Assembly: GCA_030248195.1 (NCBI GenBank)
Contig: JASAND010020557.1
Span: forward strand, 121,004 to 185,003
Origin: Trissonchulus latispiculum
Lineage: Eukaryota; Nematoda; Enoplea; Enoplida; Ironidae
Reading direction: 5' to 3'
DNA length: 64,000 nt
Shown here: positions 55,788-64,000 of the stretch, piece after piece
Layout: each line of letters starts with the position of its first letter
Numbering within the stretch: position 1 is the stretch's first letter
Program-made: the position numbers and the translations under genes
The notes under the pieces: generated by a model
What the model saw: the letters and a program-made list of their open reading frames with translations, nothing else
The model's database searches: none
Told to the model about the DNA's origin: nothing

Positions 55788-57062
55788 TCACTTTCTTTCA
55801 GACAAAATTAGCTTGTGCGGTCCCGGGCTTGTACTGGTGGCTCTATCAACGCCTTTCAGAAAATTACAGTCCATATACCCTGAAGCGGGCGTTATGTTGA
55901 AGGACTTCATGATAGCTGTAAACAGAAGGAAAATACTTTGCTTAGCAATGGACTCGCCTGGACATCTTCGTTTGCCGTAAGAAAATACCAACAAATTATC
56001 TGCTAACAGCTTATTGAAGCTTCCGTCAGAATTGATGAACCTTTCAGGCATGAAGTTATCTGGACCTTCATAAATGTCTGGATCATGGGAGATGCTGTAG
56101 AGATTCGCCAAAACTCGACTATCCTTTCGCAAAACATATCCAAACAATTCAATATCGGTTTCGAGATAATGAGGAAGTCCCATGGATAGGTTACTGGCCC
56201 ATCGAAGTCCCTCTGTAACGCAAGCTTTACAGTACACTAACTGATCCCAGTGCCGATTTAGACTGGGCAGATCATCCTTTGGCACAAACTCATCCAGCTC
56301 TTGGTGTACTTTCTTCTGAATTTCGGGATCTGATGCCATTATGGCAAGAAGCCACGCCGTATTGTCGCCCGTAGTAAAGAAGCCTTCATCATAAATATCA
56401 ATGCCGATTCTTTTGACATCCTCTGCACTCATCAACGCTGTTCCTTCGGAAGTTTCGATTTCAGCTGCAGCTTTGCACAGACTGTCGCAAATCGTTTTGA
56501 CTTCATCATTTGGTTGATATGCCAGCAGTTTCTCTCGTAGATTGTCCACAAACCGTCTAATCAGTACGATACCCTTTTGCCGTTCAAAGTACAAAATTGG
56601 GGCTAAGGATGGATACATGTCTGGAACTGCAGTCAGGAGCGGTTTACTGAAACGCTTTTCTGTAATATCAAACAATTCTCCCAGAAACGGGTCGTTTGGA
56701 TCCGCTTGTGATCCAAAGCAAAGGGACGCAAAAATGGCTCCGGTACAGCTCAGCTAGCCTTCCATAGTTATGACTGGTGTACCTTTGCTGTCTTTCCAGG
56801 TCTGTATTAACCATCTGACACAACTATGATCACAAGTTTCCAGCTGATTATTTCTTGACGTGGAAAACATTCCCAAACCGTGTAGGGCAATTTTCTTAGA
56901 CTTTTTCCAGGTTTCGCCGTTGGCAAAAGCAAGTCCTGTCTTCACCGCTTTCTATTAGCAGACCGTTGACACCATTCTGTTCTCGCTTGGCCAGTTCACC
57001 TCTTTGAAATGCTTCCTTAACCGCCTTTGTGGAATTCAGTATAATGTTATTTGTCTCTCCGA
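55788..57062 (-). pseudogene. Cytochrome P450 (microsomal CYP2-like), disabled
   Basis: Heme-thiolate monooxygenase. On the minus strand: an N-terminal-domain segment FGETNNIILNSTKAVKEAF (about 57045-56990); a one-base frame change near 56945; GLAFANGETWKKSKKIAL of helix C; an in-frame TAG at 56756-56754; then an unbroken 320-codon run. That run has the I-helix TTGDNTAWLLA, the K-helix ExxR in CVTEGLRW, FMPERF and the heme loop FSYGKRRCPGESIAKQ with its cysteine. It ends with a normal C-terminus at 55788. The membrane anchor and first about 50 residues are missing; the sequence upstream becomes a tandem repeat. One frame change plus one stop in a conserved region indicate a pseudogene. The two sides of the TAG read in one frame, so an intron there is unlikely. 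Confidence 0.8.
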
Positions 57063-57099
57063 AGTAGTAATAGGTGATAAAATGGTGTATAATTAGGGG

Positions 57100-57290
57100 G
57101 GGGGTTTATGTGGCTGTGGACCCCTTTCTGAGGTGGTATGTGGACCCCTTTTGGGAGGGGGTTATTGGGGTTGTGGACCCCTTCTATTTGGGTTGTGGAC
57201 CCCTTTTGGGAGGGGGTATGTGGACCCACTTCTTGCGGTGGTATGTGGACCCCCTCTATTGGGGTTGTGGACCCCTGTGGACCCATGTCC
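57100..57290. repeat. GTGGACCCC tandem repeat
   Basis: Seven or more copies of TGTGGACCCC(T/C)T with 15-25-bp spacers such as TTTGGGAGGGGGT(A/T)TG. It borders the truncated P450 5' end. The open frames across it are repeat artefacts. Confidence 0.75.
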
Positions 57291-57294
57291 GGAA

Positions 57295-57590
57295 CCACGG
57301 TCGACCCAAGGTCAAATTTAAAAGTTGATCAATTTCGTTCGGAAAACTTTATCTAGGGGGTTTTCGGGATCCAGGATCTCAAAAATGAGCTTAGGTTTTT
57401 GCTAGGATCAAAGCTCCGTGCTGCGTTGCGTGCTGTACATGTCCGGTCGACCCAAGGTCAAATTTCAAACTTGTCCATTTTCGCCCGGAAAACTTTATCT
57501 AGGGGGTTTATGGGGTCGTAGAATCTAAAAATGACCTCGTAATTTCGCTCCTGTGGGTGACCAGTGGTCAAGCATATTTTGTGGTTACAA
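57295..57590. repeat. Tandem duplication, period 146 bp
   Basis: GGTCGACCCAAGGTCAAATTT...GGAAAACTTTATCTAGGGGG starts at 57299 and again at 57445, with later parts (GATCTCAAAAATGA / GAATCTAAAAATGA) also matching. Confidence 0.75.
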
Positions 57591-57644
57591 CTGTGAACAA
57601 AACTAACACTGCTTGCCCATAACGGCGGATGTCTTTTATTTGAC

Positions 57645-57845
57645 AAAAACACTGCACAATAAGTACGCTGTACAACGAAATACTATAAAACACTGCACAA
57701 CAAACACATTGCACAATAAACACACTGCACAACAAAAGACTGTACAACAAAACCCTAGACAACAAACATGATGTACAGCAAAACTACTGTGCAACAGACG
57801 CCCTACACAAACAAAACTACTTACTGTAACTGAACTGCACAACGA
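57645..57845. repeat. Degenerate CACTGCACAACAAA repeat
   Basis: About ten imperfect copies of (C/T)ACTG(C/T)ACAACAAA with period about 15-18 bp. Confidence 0.65.
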
Positions 57846-57892
57846 AACTAATGTAACATCAAAACGCTGATAAAACCAATAATAAAGTCAAA

Positions 57893-58420
57893 TCACTGAT
57901 TGCAGTTCAAAAATTCTCGAATCAGCTGAGCAGCTTTATGTTGGGAGCAATGTCGTCGGTATCGCATGGACTTAGCGCTGTGAATGGCACAGCACGACAG
58001 TCCTTCTACATCGTCCATGTGCGGCGGATATTCCATGCCAATCTCGGCGTCATAAATCTTAGTGTTCAAGTCATTCCAGAGAGTAGCGTGACGCATCCAT
58101 TTGTACCAAGCAGTTCCCTTGGTTATTACCTCGTCCACCCGACGTTGTCGCATAAATTCACAGACTCTGTCCATCACCTCCCAATTCGCCGGTACACTAT
58201 CACTAGAGTTCCATTCAAGCCCATTCTGCGATCTAGCCACGTGAAAATATGCTTGTTGGCGAGGTGTCAACTGTTGAAATGGCACGGGGGCTCGAACGTG
58301 ATAGGTTTCTTGAGCAGTATTTCCACAAGGAAAGCGTGCCACAACCGTTATCTCTATGGGTACTTCACCCATATTGTGAATACCATCGCAAGTCATAGTA
58401 GCAAAACCAAACGATTTCAT
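57893..58420 (-). CDS. Unrecognised protein, about 175 residues
   Basis: The first ATG on the minus strand gives MKSFGFATMTCDGIHNMGEV at 58420; the frame stays open to the stop at 57893. Features: a first part with alternating hydrophobic strands (EITVVARFPCG, ETYHVRAPVPFQQL), GLEWNSSDSVPANWEVMDRV, DEVITKGTAWYKWM and a C-terminal Cys/His cluster, CCAIHSAKSMRYRRHCSQH. The layout (strands, GL.W.S.., KG...KW., C.IH...HC..H) resembles a transposon-associated protein family of unknown function that I have seen in invertebrates, but the match is weak. It is intact and of ordinary codon content, so it is likely a real or recently active coding sequence. Nearby frames on the same strand may belong with it. 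Confidence 0.45.
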   Translation of the reverse strand: MKSFGFATMTCDGIHNMGEVPIEITVVARFPCGNTAQETYHVRAPVPFQQLTPRQQAYFHVARSQNGLEWNSSDSVPANWEVMDRVCEFMRQRRVDEVITKGTAWYKWMRHATLWNDLNTKIYDAEIGMEYPPHMDDVEGLSCCAIHSAKSMRYRRHCSQHKAAQLIREFLNCNQ

Positions 58421-58611
58421 AGTCGCTGGACTGTAGTAGTGCAAAATTCAAACTGACTGTTTTCTAATTTGAATCCCGTAGGGAAGACATACAGACGTAA
58501 TTGCTTTAGCCTAGTTTAAAAGTAATTGCTGTGCCATGCACATATGTTTTGAGACTACCTATGCCAACAGGCGGAAACCTCTTGAATGAGGTTCGTTGAT
58601 GAATATTCTTA

Positions 58612-58929
58612 TTAAGTAGAGTCCTTGATGTAGGTTACGTACAGCTCCACCATAGGTTTCTTGTTAAGCATCATAGCGACTTCCCGTTTAGGGAAGTGCT
58701 CAACATCTGTCAATCCGATTGGTACCAAGCTGCCGGTGCCGGTGTTGACAATCATTGACACTTTGCTCTTTCCATTTAGGAGCTGCTCCAGTCTTCCGAG
58801 CCAGCTTTCGCTGTTCATCAGCACTCGATCATCAATTTGAATCCAAATCAAACCAAAGTTTGAATCTCTATGTTCGTAGGCATAAATCATTGTGGTTGTT
58901 TGCTGGCTTTTGTAGCTTACAATCTCCAA
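58612..58929 (-). CDS. Unrecognised exon-like frame, 105 codons
   Basis: No ATG until MIYAYEHRDSNFGLIWIQID, so it may be an exon. Contains WLGRLEQLLNGKSKVSMIV, then NTGTGSLVPIGLTDVEHFPK, and ends at a stop at 58612. Unrecognised. It lies in a minus-strand row with the frames at 57893 and 58952. Confidence 0.35.
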   Translation of the reverse strand: MEIVSYKSQQTTTMIYAYEHRDSNFGLIWIQIDDRVLMNSESWLGRLEQLLNGKSKVSMIVNTGTGSLVPIGLTDVEHFPKREVAMMLNKKPMVELYVTYIKDST

Positions 58930-58951
58930 TGCGTCAATCCTTTATATTAAT

Positions 58952-59335
58952 TTAGAAGTGTCCAGCAAGAATTCGCTTAATTACAGTCAAATCATTGTGA
59001 TCTGTTAATTTGACTTCTTCCATTTTGTCGTAAACATAGGTTAGTCGTCGATTTTCATCATAGCAATATTCAACGCAGTGGTCCCAGTCCAGATATTCGC
59101 AGCCACGCTGATTCCGTTTGGTGCTGTCTGTATCTCTACACAAGTGCAAATTGCAATCAGACAGTCGATGATACAGACTTCGCCCTTTGTTTGGGTGAAG
59201 AGAAAGCACAGTGCCATTAGACTTTGTGATTATTACATCTCGGTCGCACATGGTAACATTGAAATCATTAATGGCATAGTGTACATCACAAGCTGTCCCA
59301 AAGACTAGTAGGTTGAGTGTTGAGACTACCACCAA
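58952..59335 (-). CDS. Unrecognised Cys-rich, probably secreted frame
   Basis: Opens with a hydrophobic stretch STLNLLVFGTACDVHYAIND and then has spaced cysteines (TMCDRD, DCNLHLCRD, GCEYLDWDHCVEYCYDE). There is no ATG at its head, but an AG acceptor context (GGTGGTAG|TC) precedes the hydrophobic part, so it could be a second exon after a signal-peptide start. It ends at 58952. No family recognised. Confidence 0.35.
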   Translation of the reverse strand: MVVVSTLNLLVFGTACDVHYAINDFNVTMCDRDVIITKSNGTVLSLHPNKGRSLYHRLSDCNLHLCRDTDSTKRNQRGCEYLDWDHCVEYCYDENRRLTYVYDKMEEVKLTDHNDLTVIKRILAGHF

Positions 59336-59389
59336 TCGATAGATAATTAATTGCGCTACATTTCATATGTAAGCACTGAAGGGTCCTCG

Positions 59390-59908
59390 ATGCACCCAGG
59401 AAAAGCTACAAGCCGTCAAAGTCGGACAAAGTACGAAGTTTTGTTAAATTTTCATTGCAAAAATCCAATAAATTTATCTCTAGCTGCAAGTCTTGATTCA
59501 GATACTGGATCAACTATGCGTTATTTTAGTGCGCATAACCTCCCGCATCACCTGGTGGGACGACATTTCTCCGACGAACTACAGCCGGCTCTGGATTTGC
59601 TTGAATGCAGCGCTCGAACAGGGCTTGAAATCATCAAAATTTCCATAGCCGGCGGAATGCTATTGAAACTAGATTTTTCAAGCAGGTGTCGAAATATTCT
59701 CCCAAATGGGGTGGACGTGTTGAAGATAAAAGGAGCAAATGCCCAGATTGCCAACCGGCAACTGAATCCTGTCCCAAAAATAAGATGCCAAAAACTACCA
59801 CTTGTGCCAAATGGCCGCCGCATAAAAGGGTTAAGCAATTTCGTCAAAGAAGATGTTGCACACGGCGAGTTGGTGACTTTTAAACGAACCAGGCTTGTAA
59901 ATGCTTGA
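59390..59908 (+). CDS. Unrecognised frame, about 172 codons
   Basis: The first ATG is at 59390 (MHPGKATSRQSRTKYEVLLN); it stays open to 59908. Contains MRYFSAHNLPHHLVGRHFSD and GLEIIKISIAGGMLLKLDFS. A longer antisense frame (59548-60060) overlaps it, so the coding strand is not certain. It is divergent from the minus-strand row at 57.9-59.3 kb. No domain recognised. Confidence 0.3.
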   Translation: MHPGKATSRQSRTKYEVLLNFHCKNPINLSLAASLDSDTGSTMRYFSAHNLPHHLVGRHFSDELQPALDLLECSARTGLEIIKISIAGGMLLKLDFSSRCRNILPNGVDVLKIKGANAQIANRQLNPVPKIRCQKLPLVPNGRRIKGLSNFVKEDVAHGELVTFKRTRLVNA

Positions 59909-59909
59909 G

Positions 59910-60998
59910 CAATTTTTATTTTTGTGATATAGACCGCTAGAACTACGTGCCGTTCCAAAATGGTTTCTTGCTGTAAAGCTATGGTAATGAAAACTACAAT
60001 ATCTAACCAAGAGTGGCCCATTAGTTTTCTAAAATAACTTGAAAATAAATTAACTAACACTAAGTTTATTTAAAAAATACATTAGCTCATACTGCAAGAA
60101 AAGCACTAATCATGCAACAGTAGAAAGGGATAGTCATTGCTCAACAGTTGTTTTCTCTGGAACTTAGTTTGGTTGGACCATTTGTTCAGGTGACAATTAA
60201 TAATTGAAGAATCACTCGTTCCAATAAAAAACTCCGCGTAGTCTCAATCTCAAGATTAAGAGCAATACAGCATGGCTTGTATTGTTCACTAAAACAGCAA
60301 ATTTTGTCGAATAGTTAAACCACCAAGAACATGAACTATCTTGAAGGTGTCCGCTAAACCAAAATCATTGCATAACTTACATTCTCTCTTCTTGTCATTT
60401 CATTTTTACACCGGTATTTTATGAAGGCATACAAATTTACTCAAAGAAAAATCAAAATCCTATGCACTGTTTCACTATGTTCTGTTGCCGGACCGACTGG
60501 TCTCGTCTACACCGTTTAGGTGGGACTTTCCCCATGTAATCTCCTACTGCCTCTCGCACTACGAGACTACGGAGCTTTCCATCTTTATACTGCGGAGCTT
60601 TCCGGCTACTGGAGGATTTCCAACCAGAAGAAATGTTCCACCAGTGTGCCCGACATTACTTCTTATTCGTGTTTTCAGTCTCCTTTAAGTTTTTCGTCCT
60701 ATAAGGCAGCACAAAAGAGAAGAAGACTATGCGTTTCGGTATAGAACTCTGACGAAACTGAGCTTTAAAGCAACTGCGTAGGTACAACACTCTGACTAAG
60801 ATGCCAGCCGATTTCTACTACAGTATGCTCTCGCAAGACACGATATTTTACTTAGTTACTTTCATCTGATCAGTATAACCATTCTGACATAAAAATAGAG
60901 ATATCCACTTTATTTCTCTATAATTCCGCTTGATTCAGACCAACTCTTAATTTTATTATACATTTTTACTTAATTTGTTACTCTTGTTGATTTACTGC
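59910..60998. other. Non-coding stretch, probable 3' flank of the GPCR gene
   Basis: Frames at 60485-60744 overlap one another and have no family features. The last 90 bases before 61000 are AT-rich and could hold the GPCR 3' untranslated region. Confidence 0.3.
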
Positions 60999-60999
60999 T

Positions 61000-62977
61000 T
61001 CATTTAGTCAGGCTTTGAGACAATCTTGTCTTGACCCCATAGACGTCTTTAGAAGGGTAGCAATAGTAATGCAGTTGGCAGATCATTTTTCTGAATTCCT
61101 TCATTCGAAAATAGCACAGGGGCTGTAGTGCTGCGTGAATGACCACAAGAAGCTGGAACAGTTTAATGTACACAAATTCCATGTCGTGTTCAAACGCGTT
61201 TCGAAGCAACTGAAAATAGTGAAGCATTTGAAGCGTTCCATACGAGATAAAAAAGAGGGAATAGCACAAAATCACAAAACCAACAACCAGAAAGTATCTA
61301 TGACGTTTAAGGGCGTCAGCTGGTTTCCAAGTTTTCGATTCTTTACGTTCGGGTCCGTTCTTATTTGAGTCCACTTCCGATAACTGCTGGCTTATGGAAT
61401 AATTCCTTTTATCCAATTCACGGAATCGCCTTGCGATCTGGTAAGTCAATGTGTAAAGGGTTACCACAAGAACCAGACATCCGAAACAAAACCCCAACAT
61501 TACCAATCGGTCAATATCCAAGCCAGTTTCCGGGTCGTCGGGCAGCTGGATTATCCGAGACGACAAATTACCAGTACTGTTGTCTGTGATAATGCGAAAC
61601 CGGTTTTGAGACTTCCTTTTTCTTAACGATGGTGATACCAAGATGATTGCAACGCAAAGAACTGTATAAACCAGCATTAGAAACATGATTCGCTTTCGAG
61701 TGACCAGCTTGTGATATCGAAACGGAAACTGTATGAAAAGAAATTCGTTGCAGGTAATTGCCACAATGTGAATAGCCGTGACCAAATTGCACAAACGCAG
61801 TGTCAACAGCACATACTGGAATCCTGTGCTCAACTTTGCCCCCATGACACTACGTCCAGACCATACGATTAGTGACAGACTTCGAACAATGTCTGTGATA
61901 ACAATACCTAAAAAGTATTTGGAAACAAGCATTATATTTGAAAACCATTTAAGCTGCTGCGTTTAGTCTTTTCCTCGTTCACAGAGTTTCCATATTCTTA
62001 TCCATCAAACGCTAAATAGCTGCTGTGCTAGCGAATTCTGGTAAATCTGTAGATCTATACTGCGCCTTCGTGGAAATATTTTTAATAATGTTAGAACAAG
62101 TTAAGCAAGGATCTATGTATATAAAAATTAACAAAAGACGAGTCGAAGCTAGTCTAAGCTGACACATCGGCTTAATTACAAATTTTGGGTTAAATGAACC
62201 TGGGGGAAATCTCCATTGGTGAAAATCAAATCTAGACTTCATGGGTATATCAGTGCCTATGTTTAACACATGGCTGAGGCTTAGGCTTAGGCTTAGAGCC
62301 GTTTAACACGTAAAAATCAAAAAAAGGCGCCGACCAAAATTTTTAAAAGTGGATAGTTTTGGTACCAGTCGACTCGTCTCGTCGTCCTAAGTCCGAAAAT
62401 ATTTAATTTATTGCATAAAAATGCATTTTGGATTCCTCCCCAGGTCCACTTGTTCCCAAGTCTTCATTCAAGATTTGAGTTAAGTCTTCGGTAATTAGTA
62501 CTAATTCTATGTAAAGGTTTTTTAACCGGACCGTTTGTGGTCTCGATATCACACTTGTCAGCCCTGCGCATAAGTACGTCAATTCATATGTAACCATGAT
62601 ATGTTACAGTCACATTTCTATTATGATACGATTATATTTATTAATGTAATTTTGTCCAATTATTAAATATACACTGTACAATTAAACATATATGATACAT
62701 TTGAAAAGTCAATCTTGAAAGACAATTTTAAAATGATTTACCTACCGATCACTATAATATAGAAGATCTGCTTGAGTGCTTTGGTCCGATTTATCAGAAT
62801 GGTGGACAGTACAAGAACATTGAGCAACAGAGCAATGGTTCCCAAGACAATAAATGTAATAGCAAAAGCATTGGTTGTGTTTTGGATTCTCAGTAGTAAC
62901 ACCTGCTCATCCATAAATTCCCTTGCATGCGCAACATTATCCTTCAACGATCGGTTAAAACTCATTCTGGTCTTCAA
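61000..62977 (-). CDS. Rhodopsin-like (class A) G-protein-coupled receptor, two exons
   Basis: Exon 1 is 62977-62746 (ATG at 62977, donor ATCG|GTAGGT) and exon 2 is 61907-61000 (acceptor ATACTTTTTAG|GTATTG). The intron is 838 bp and the joined product is about 379 residues. The splice joins phase 1 and restores IIVIG|IVITD inside TM2. TM1 has LLLNVLVL with the conserved asparagine. TM3 ends NEFLFIQFPFRYH in place of the usual DRY. TM4 is FLMLVYTVLCVAIILVS, TM5 CFGCLVLVVTLYTLTYQIA, TM6 YFLVVGFVILCYSLFFISYG and TM7 LLVVIHAALQPLCYFRMKEF, with the NPxxY motif altered to QPLCY. An NNST-type glycosylation site (DNSTGNLS) lies in the second loop. The ligand is unknown. The missing DRY and NPxxY signatures suggest a divergent chemosensory-type or atypical receptor. 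Confidence 0.75.
61908..62745 (-). other. Intron of the GPCR gene, 838 bp
   Basis: GTAGGT donor and TTTTTAG acceptor on the minus strand; phase 1. It contains a short TTAGGCTTAGGCTTAG-type repeat near 62278-62295 and no gene. Confidence 0.7.
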
Positions 62978-64000
62978 CTCAAATGAGAAGTGGGTTAAAT
63001 GAAATCAAATGAAACTTCCCAGGATATCACAATGTGGAATGTAATGCTAAAACACAAACAAGATTTTAGTATTTCTGTTTTGGGAAATATGTGAAGCTTT
63101 TCCCTAATCTAAGCTGATACATCGGTTAATTACTACACACATATAGATGTAGCTGTTAGCAAGGCAAATTGCGTTAAACTGTTTTCATTCAGAGCATGAA
63201 ATATATTGTCCATTTATATTCATCATAACCATTATAGCTGCCTGCCACCCGCAAAGAAAATTTTGTTATTTGTTTGGATGTTGCTATGAGAGACTGTGTT
63301 TTGTCGACCTACCTTTCAAGGTGTCTTGTCGAAGCACGCTTACGGCAAGTTACGAAAAGAATCAGTTATATAATTCTATTAAATAATACAATTTATTATT
63401 ATACACTTTTGGCACTATGTTGACATCTACATCTGTCGATGGTTAAGCAGTTTAAACTGTTAAATGACTACAATAGGATTTAAAAATAATTTTACTGAGT
63501 AAGAGGAATGCCGTAGAATAAACCATAACAATAGCCTAATCGACAATTTACCTAAAAACATTACTCGTTACTGTTCCAAATTAGCTATTTCCTATTATTG
63601 CTCTGCTTCTGATATCCAGACATGCTACTCCAGGCTCTTTGCAAAAGCATGCGAAATCCCTGTAAACCTGTGTATTCATTTGTTCTGAACGTAAGGTTCA
63701 AGGACGTGAATTGAATTCAAAATGTTAAGCATAACAAAATCACTTCACAGTTCAGATAGTAGCATGTGCTGTCACCTAGAAGTCCCGTAGGTCACGGAAG
63801 GCAAGCATGCCCCTTGTAGGGATTCTGACAAATGTTTAATAAAAACTTCCCTGGTCGATCTTAACTGAGAATGTTTCTCAGAATTACAGTATAGCCTGAC
63901 GAGCTTTGCTCACACTTTAACAACCCTTTGCAGAATCAAGAGAGAACCGGGTGACCAACTGCCACCACGGGTTGCCCCGAATGCTGCATCAGTCAAAATA
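62978..64000. other. 5' flank of the GPCR gene, nothing recognised
   Basis: AT-rich. Presumably holds the receptor's 5' untranslated region and promoter, but no defined element could be assigned. No frame of note. Confidence 0.3.

Noticed and set aside
57074..57356. Overlapping plus-strand frames with VDPF/WTPF repeats
   Set aside because: They follow the GTGGACCCC tandem repeat in three frames.
59548..60060. 170-codon minus-strand frame overlapping the plus-strand frame at 59390-59908
   Set aside because: Both cannot easily be coding; the minus-strand one has a composition expected of an antisense shadow, although I cannot exclude it.

Overview
This is eukaryotic, almost certainly invertebrate-animal, genomic DNA. 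It is AT-rich and gene-poor, with long (CA)n, (TA)n and (ATT)n microsatellites and many inverted-repeat transposons. Host-type genes show GT-AG introns: a two-exon rhodopsin-like GPCR and a cytochrome P450. I cannot name the species from sequence alone.

Layout. 0-3.6 kb: degenerate tandem repeats, a 760-bp MITE with TAA target duplication, and a foldback repeat. 3.6-4.2 kb: a truncated copy (putative signal-peptide exon plus start of exon 2) of a flavin amine oxidase gene. 4.9-8.8 kb: a foldback element invaded by a compact 3,039-bp Polinton/Maverick-type element. That element has clear terminal repeats starting AG, a perfect 6-bp target duplication (AATGTC), a 5'-truncated and broken protein-primed type DNA polymerase B, and an intact opposite-strand gene that I read as a VLTF3-like viral late transcription factor. 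8.8-11.7 kb: non-coding, with a (CA)n tract of about 230 bp. 12.5-15.8 kb: an old, many-times-broken Maverick (basic protein tail, capsid-type protein, adenain-like protease, FtsK/HerA-type packaging ATPase, and a further Maverick-type protein). 18.3-18.65 kb: a second oxidase fragment. 20.6-22.1 kb: a hAT-like TIR element. 30.2-32.4 kb: the best protein-coding gene, a secondary copy-free full catalytic exon of a bacterial-type L-amino-acid/tryptophan monooxygenase-like flavoprotein with a C-terminal jacalin-like lectin domain. 33.2-35.2 kb: large inverted repeats, one with a LINE reverse transcriptase fragment between its arms, followed by an ordered array of 16-bp palindromes. 35.6-37.5 kb: an LTR-retrotransposon gag relic split by a 705-bp insertion. 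38.2-38.5 kb: a solo Polinton end related to the 8.5-kb end. 39-46 kb: G/C-tract-rich repeats. 46.4-47.9 kb: possible minus-strand host exons including a 20-residue (60-bp) repeat. 48.3-50.3 kb: a second Maverick relic (capsid C-terminus, protease N-terminus, minus-strand C2H2 protein). 50.5-53 kb: simple and tandem repeats. 54.0-55.0 kb: a piggyBac-like TTAA element. 55.8-57.0 kb: a P450 pseudogene. 57.9-59.9 kb: a compact cluster of unrecognised ORFs. 61.0-63.0 kb: the GPCR.

Two themes stand out. First, at least three independent Maverick/Polinton remnants plus a solo end lie within 50 kb; the youngest-looking one carries a gene of NCLDV type. Second, a bacterial-like oxidase-lectin fusion has been duplicated twice into fragments around one complete copy, which suggests an acquired and locally amplified gene. 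All viral-type genes here except the VLTF3-like one are visibly broken.
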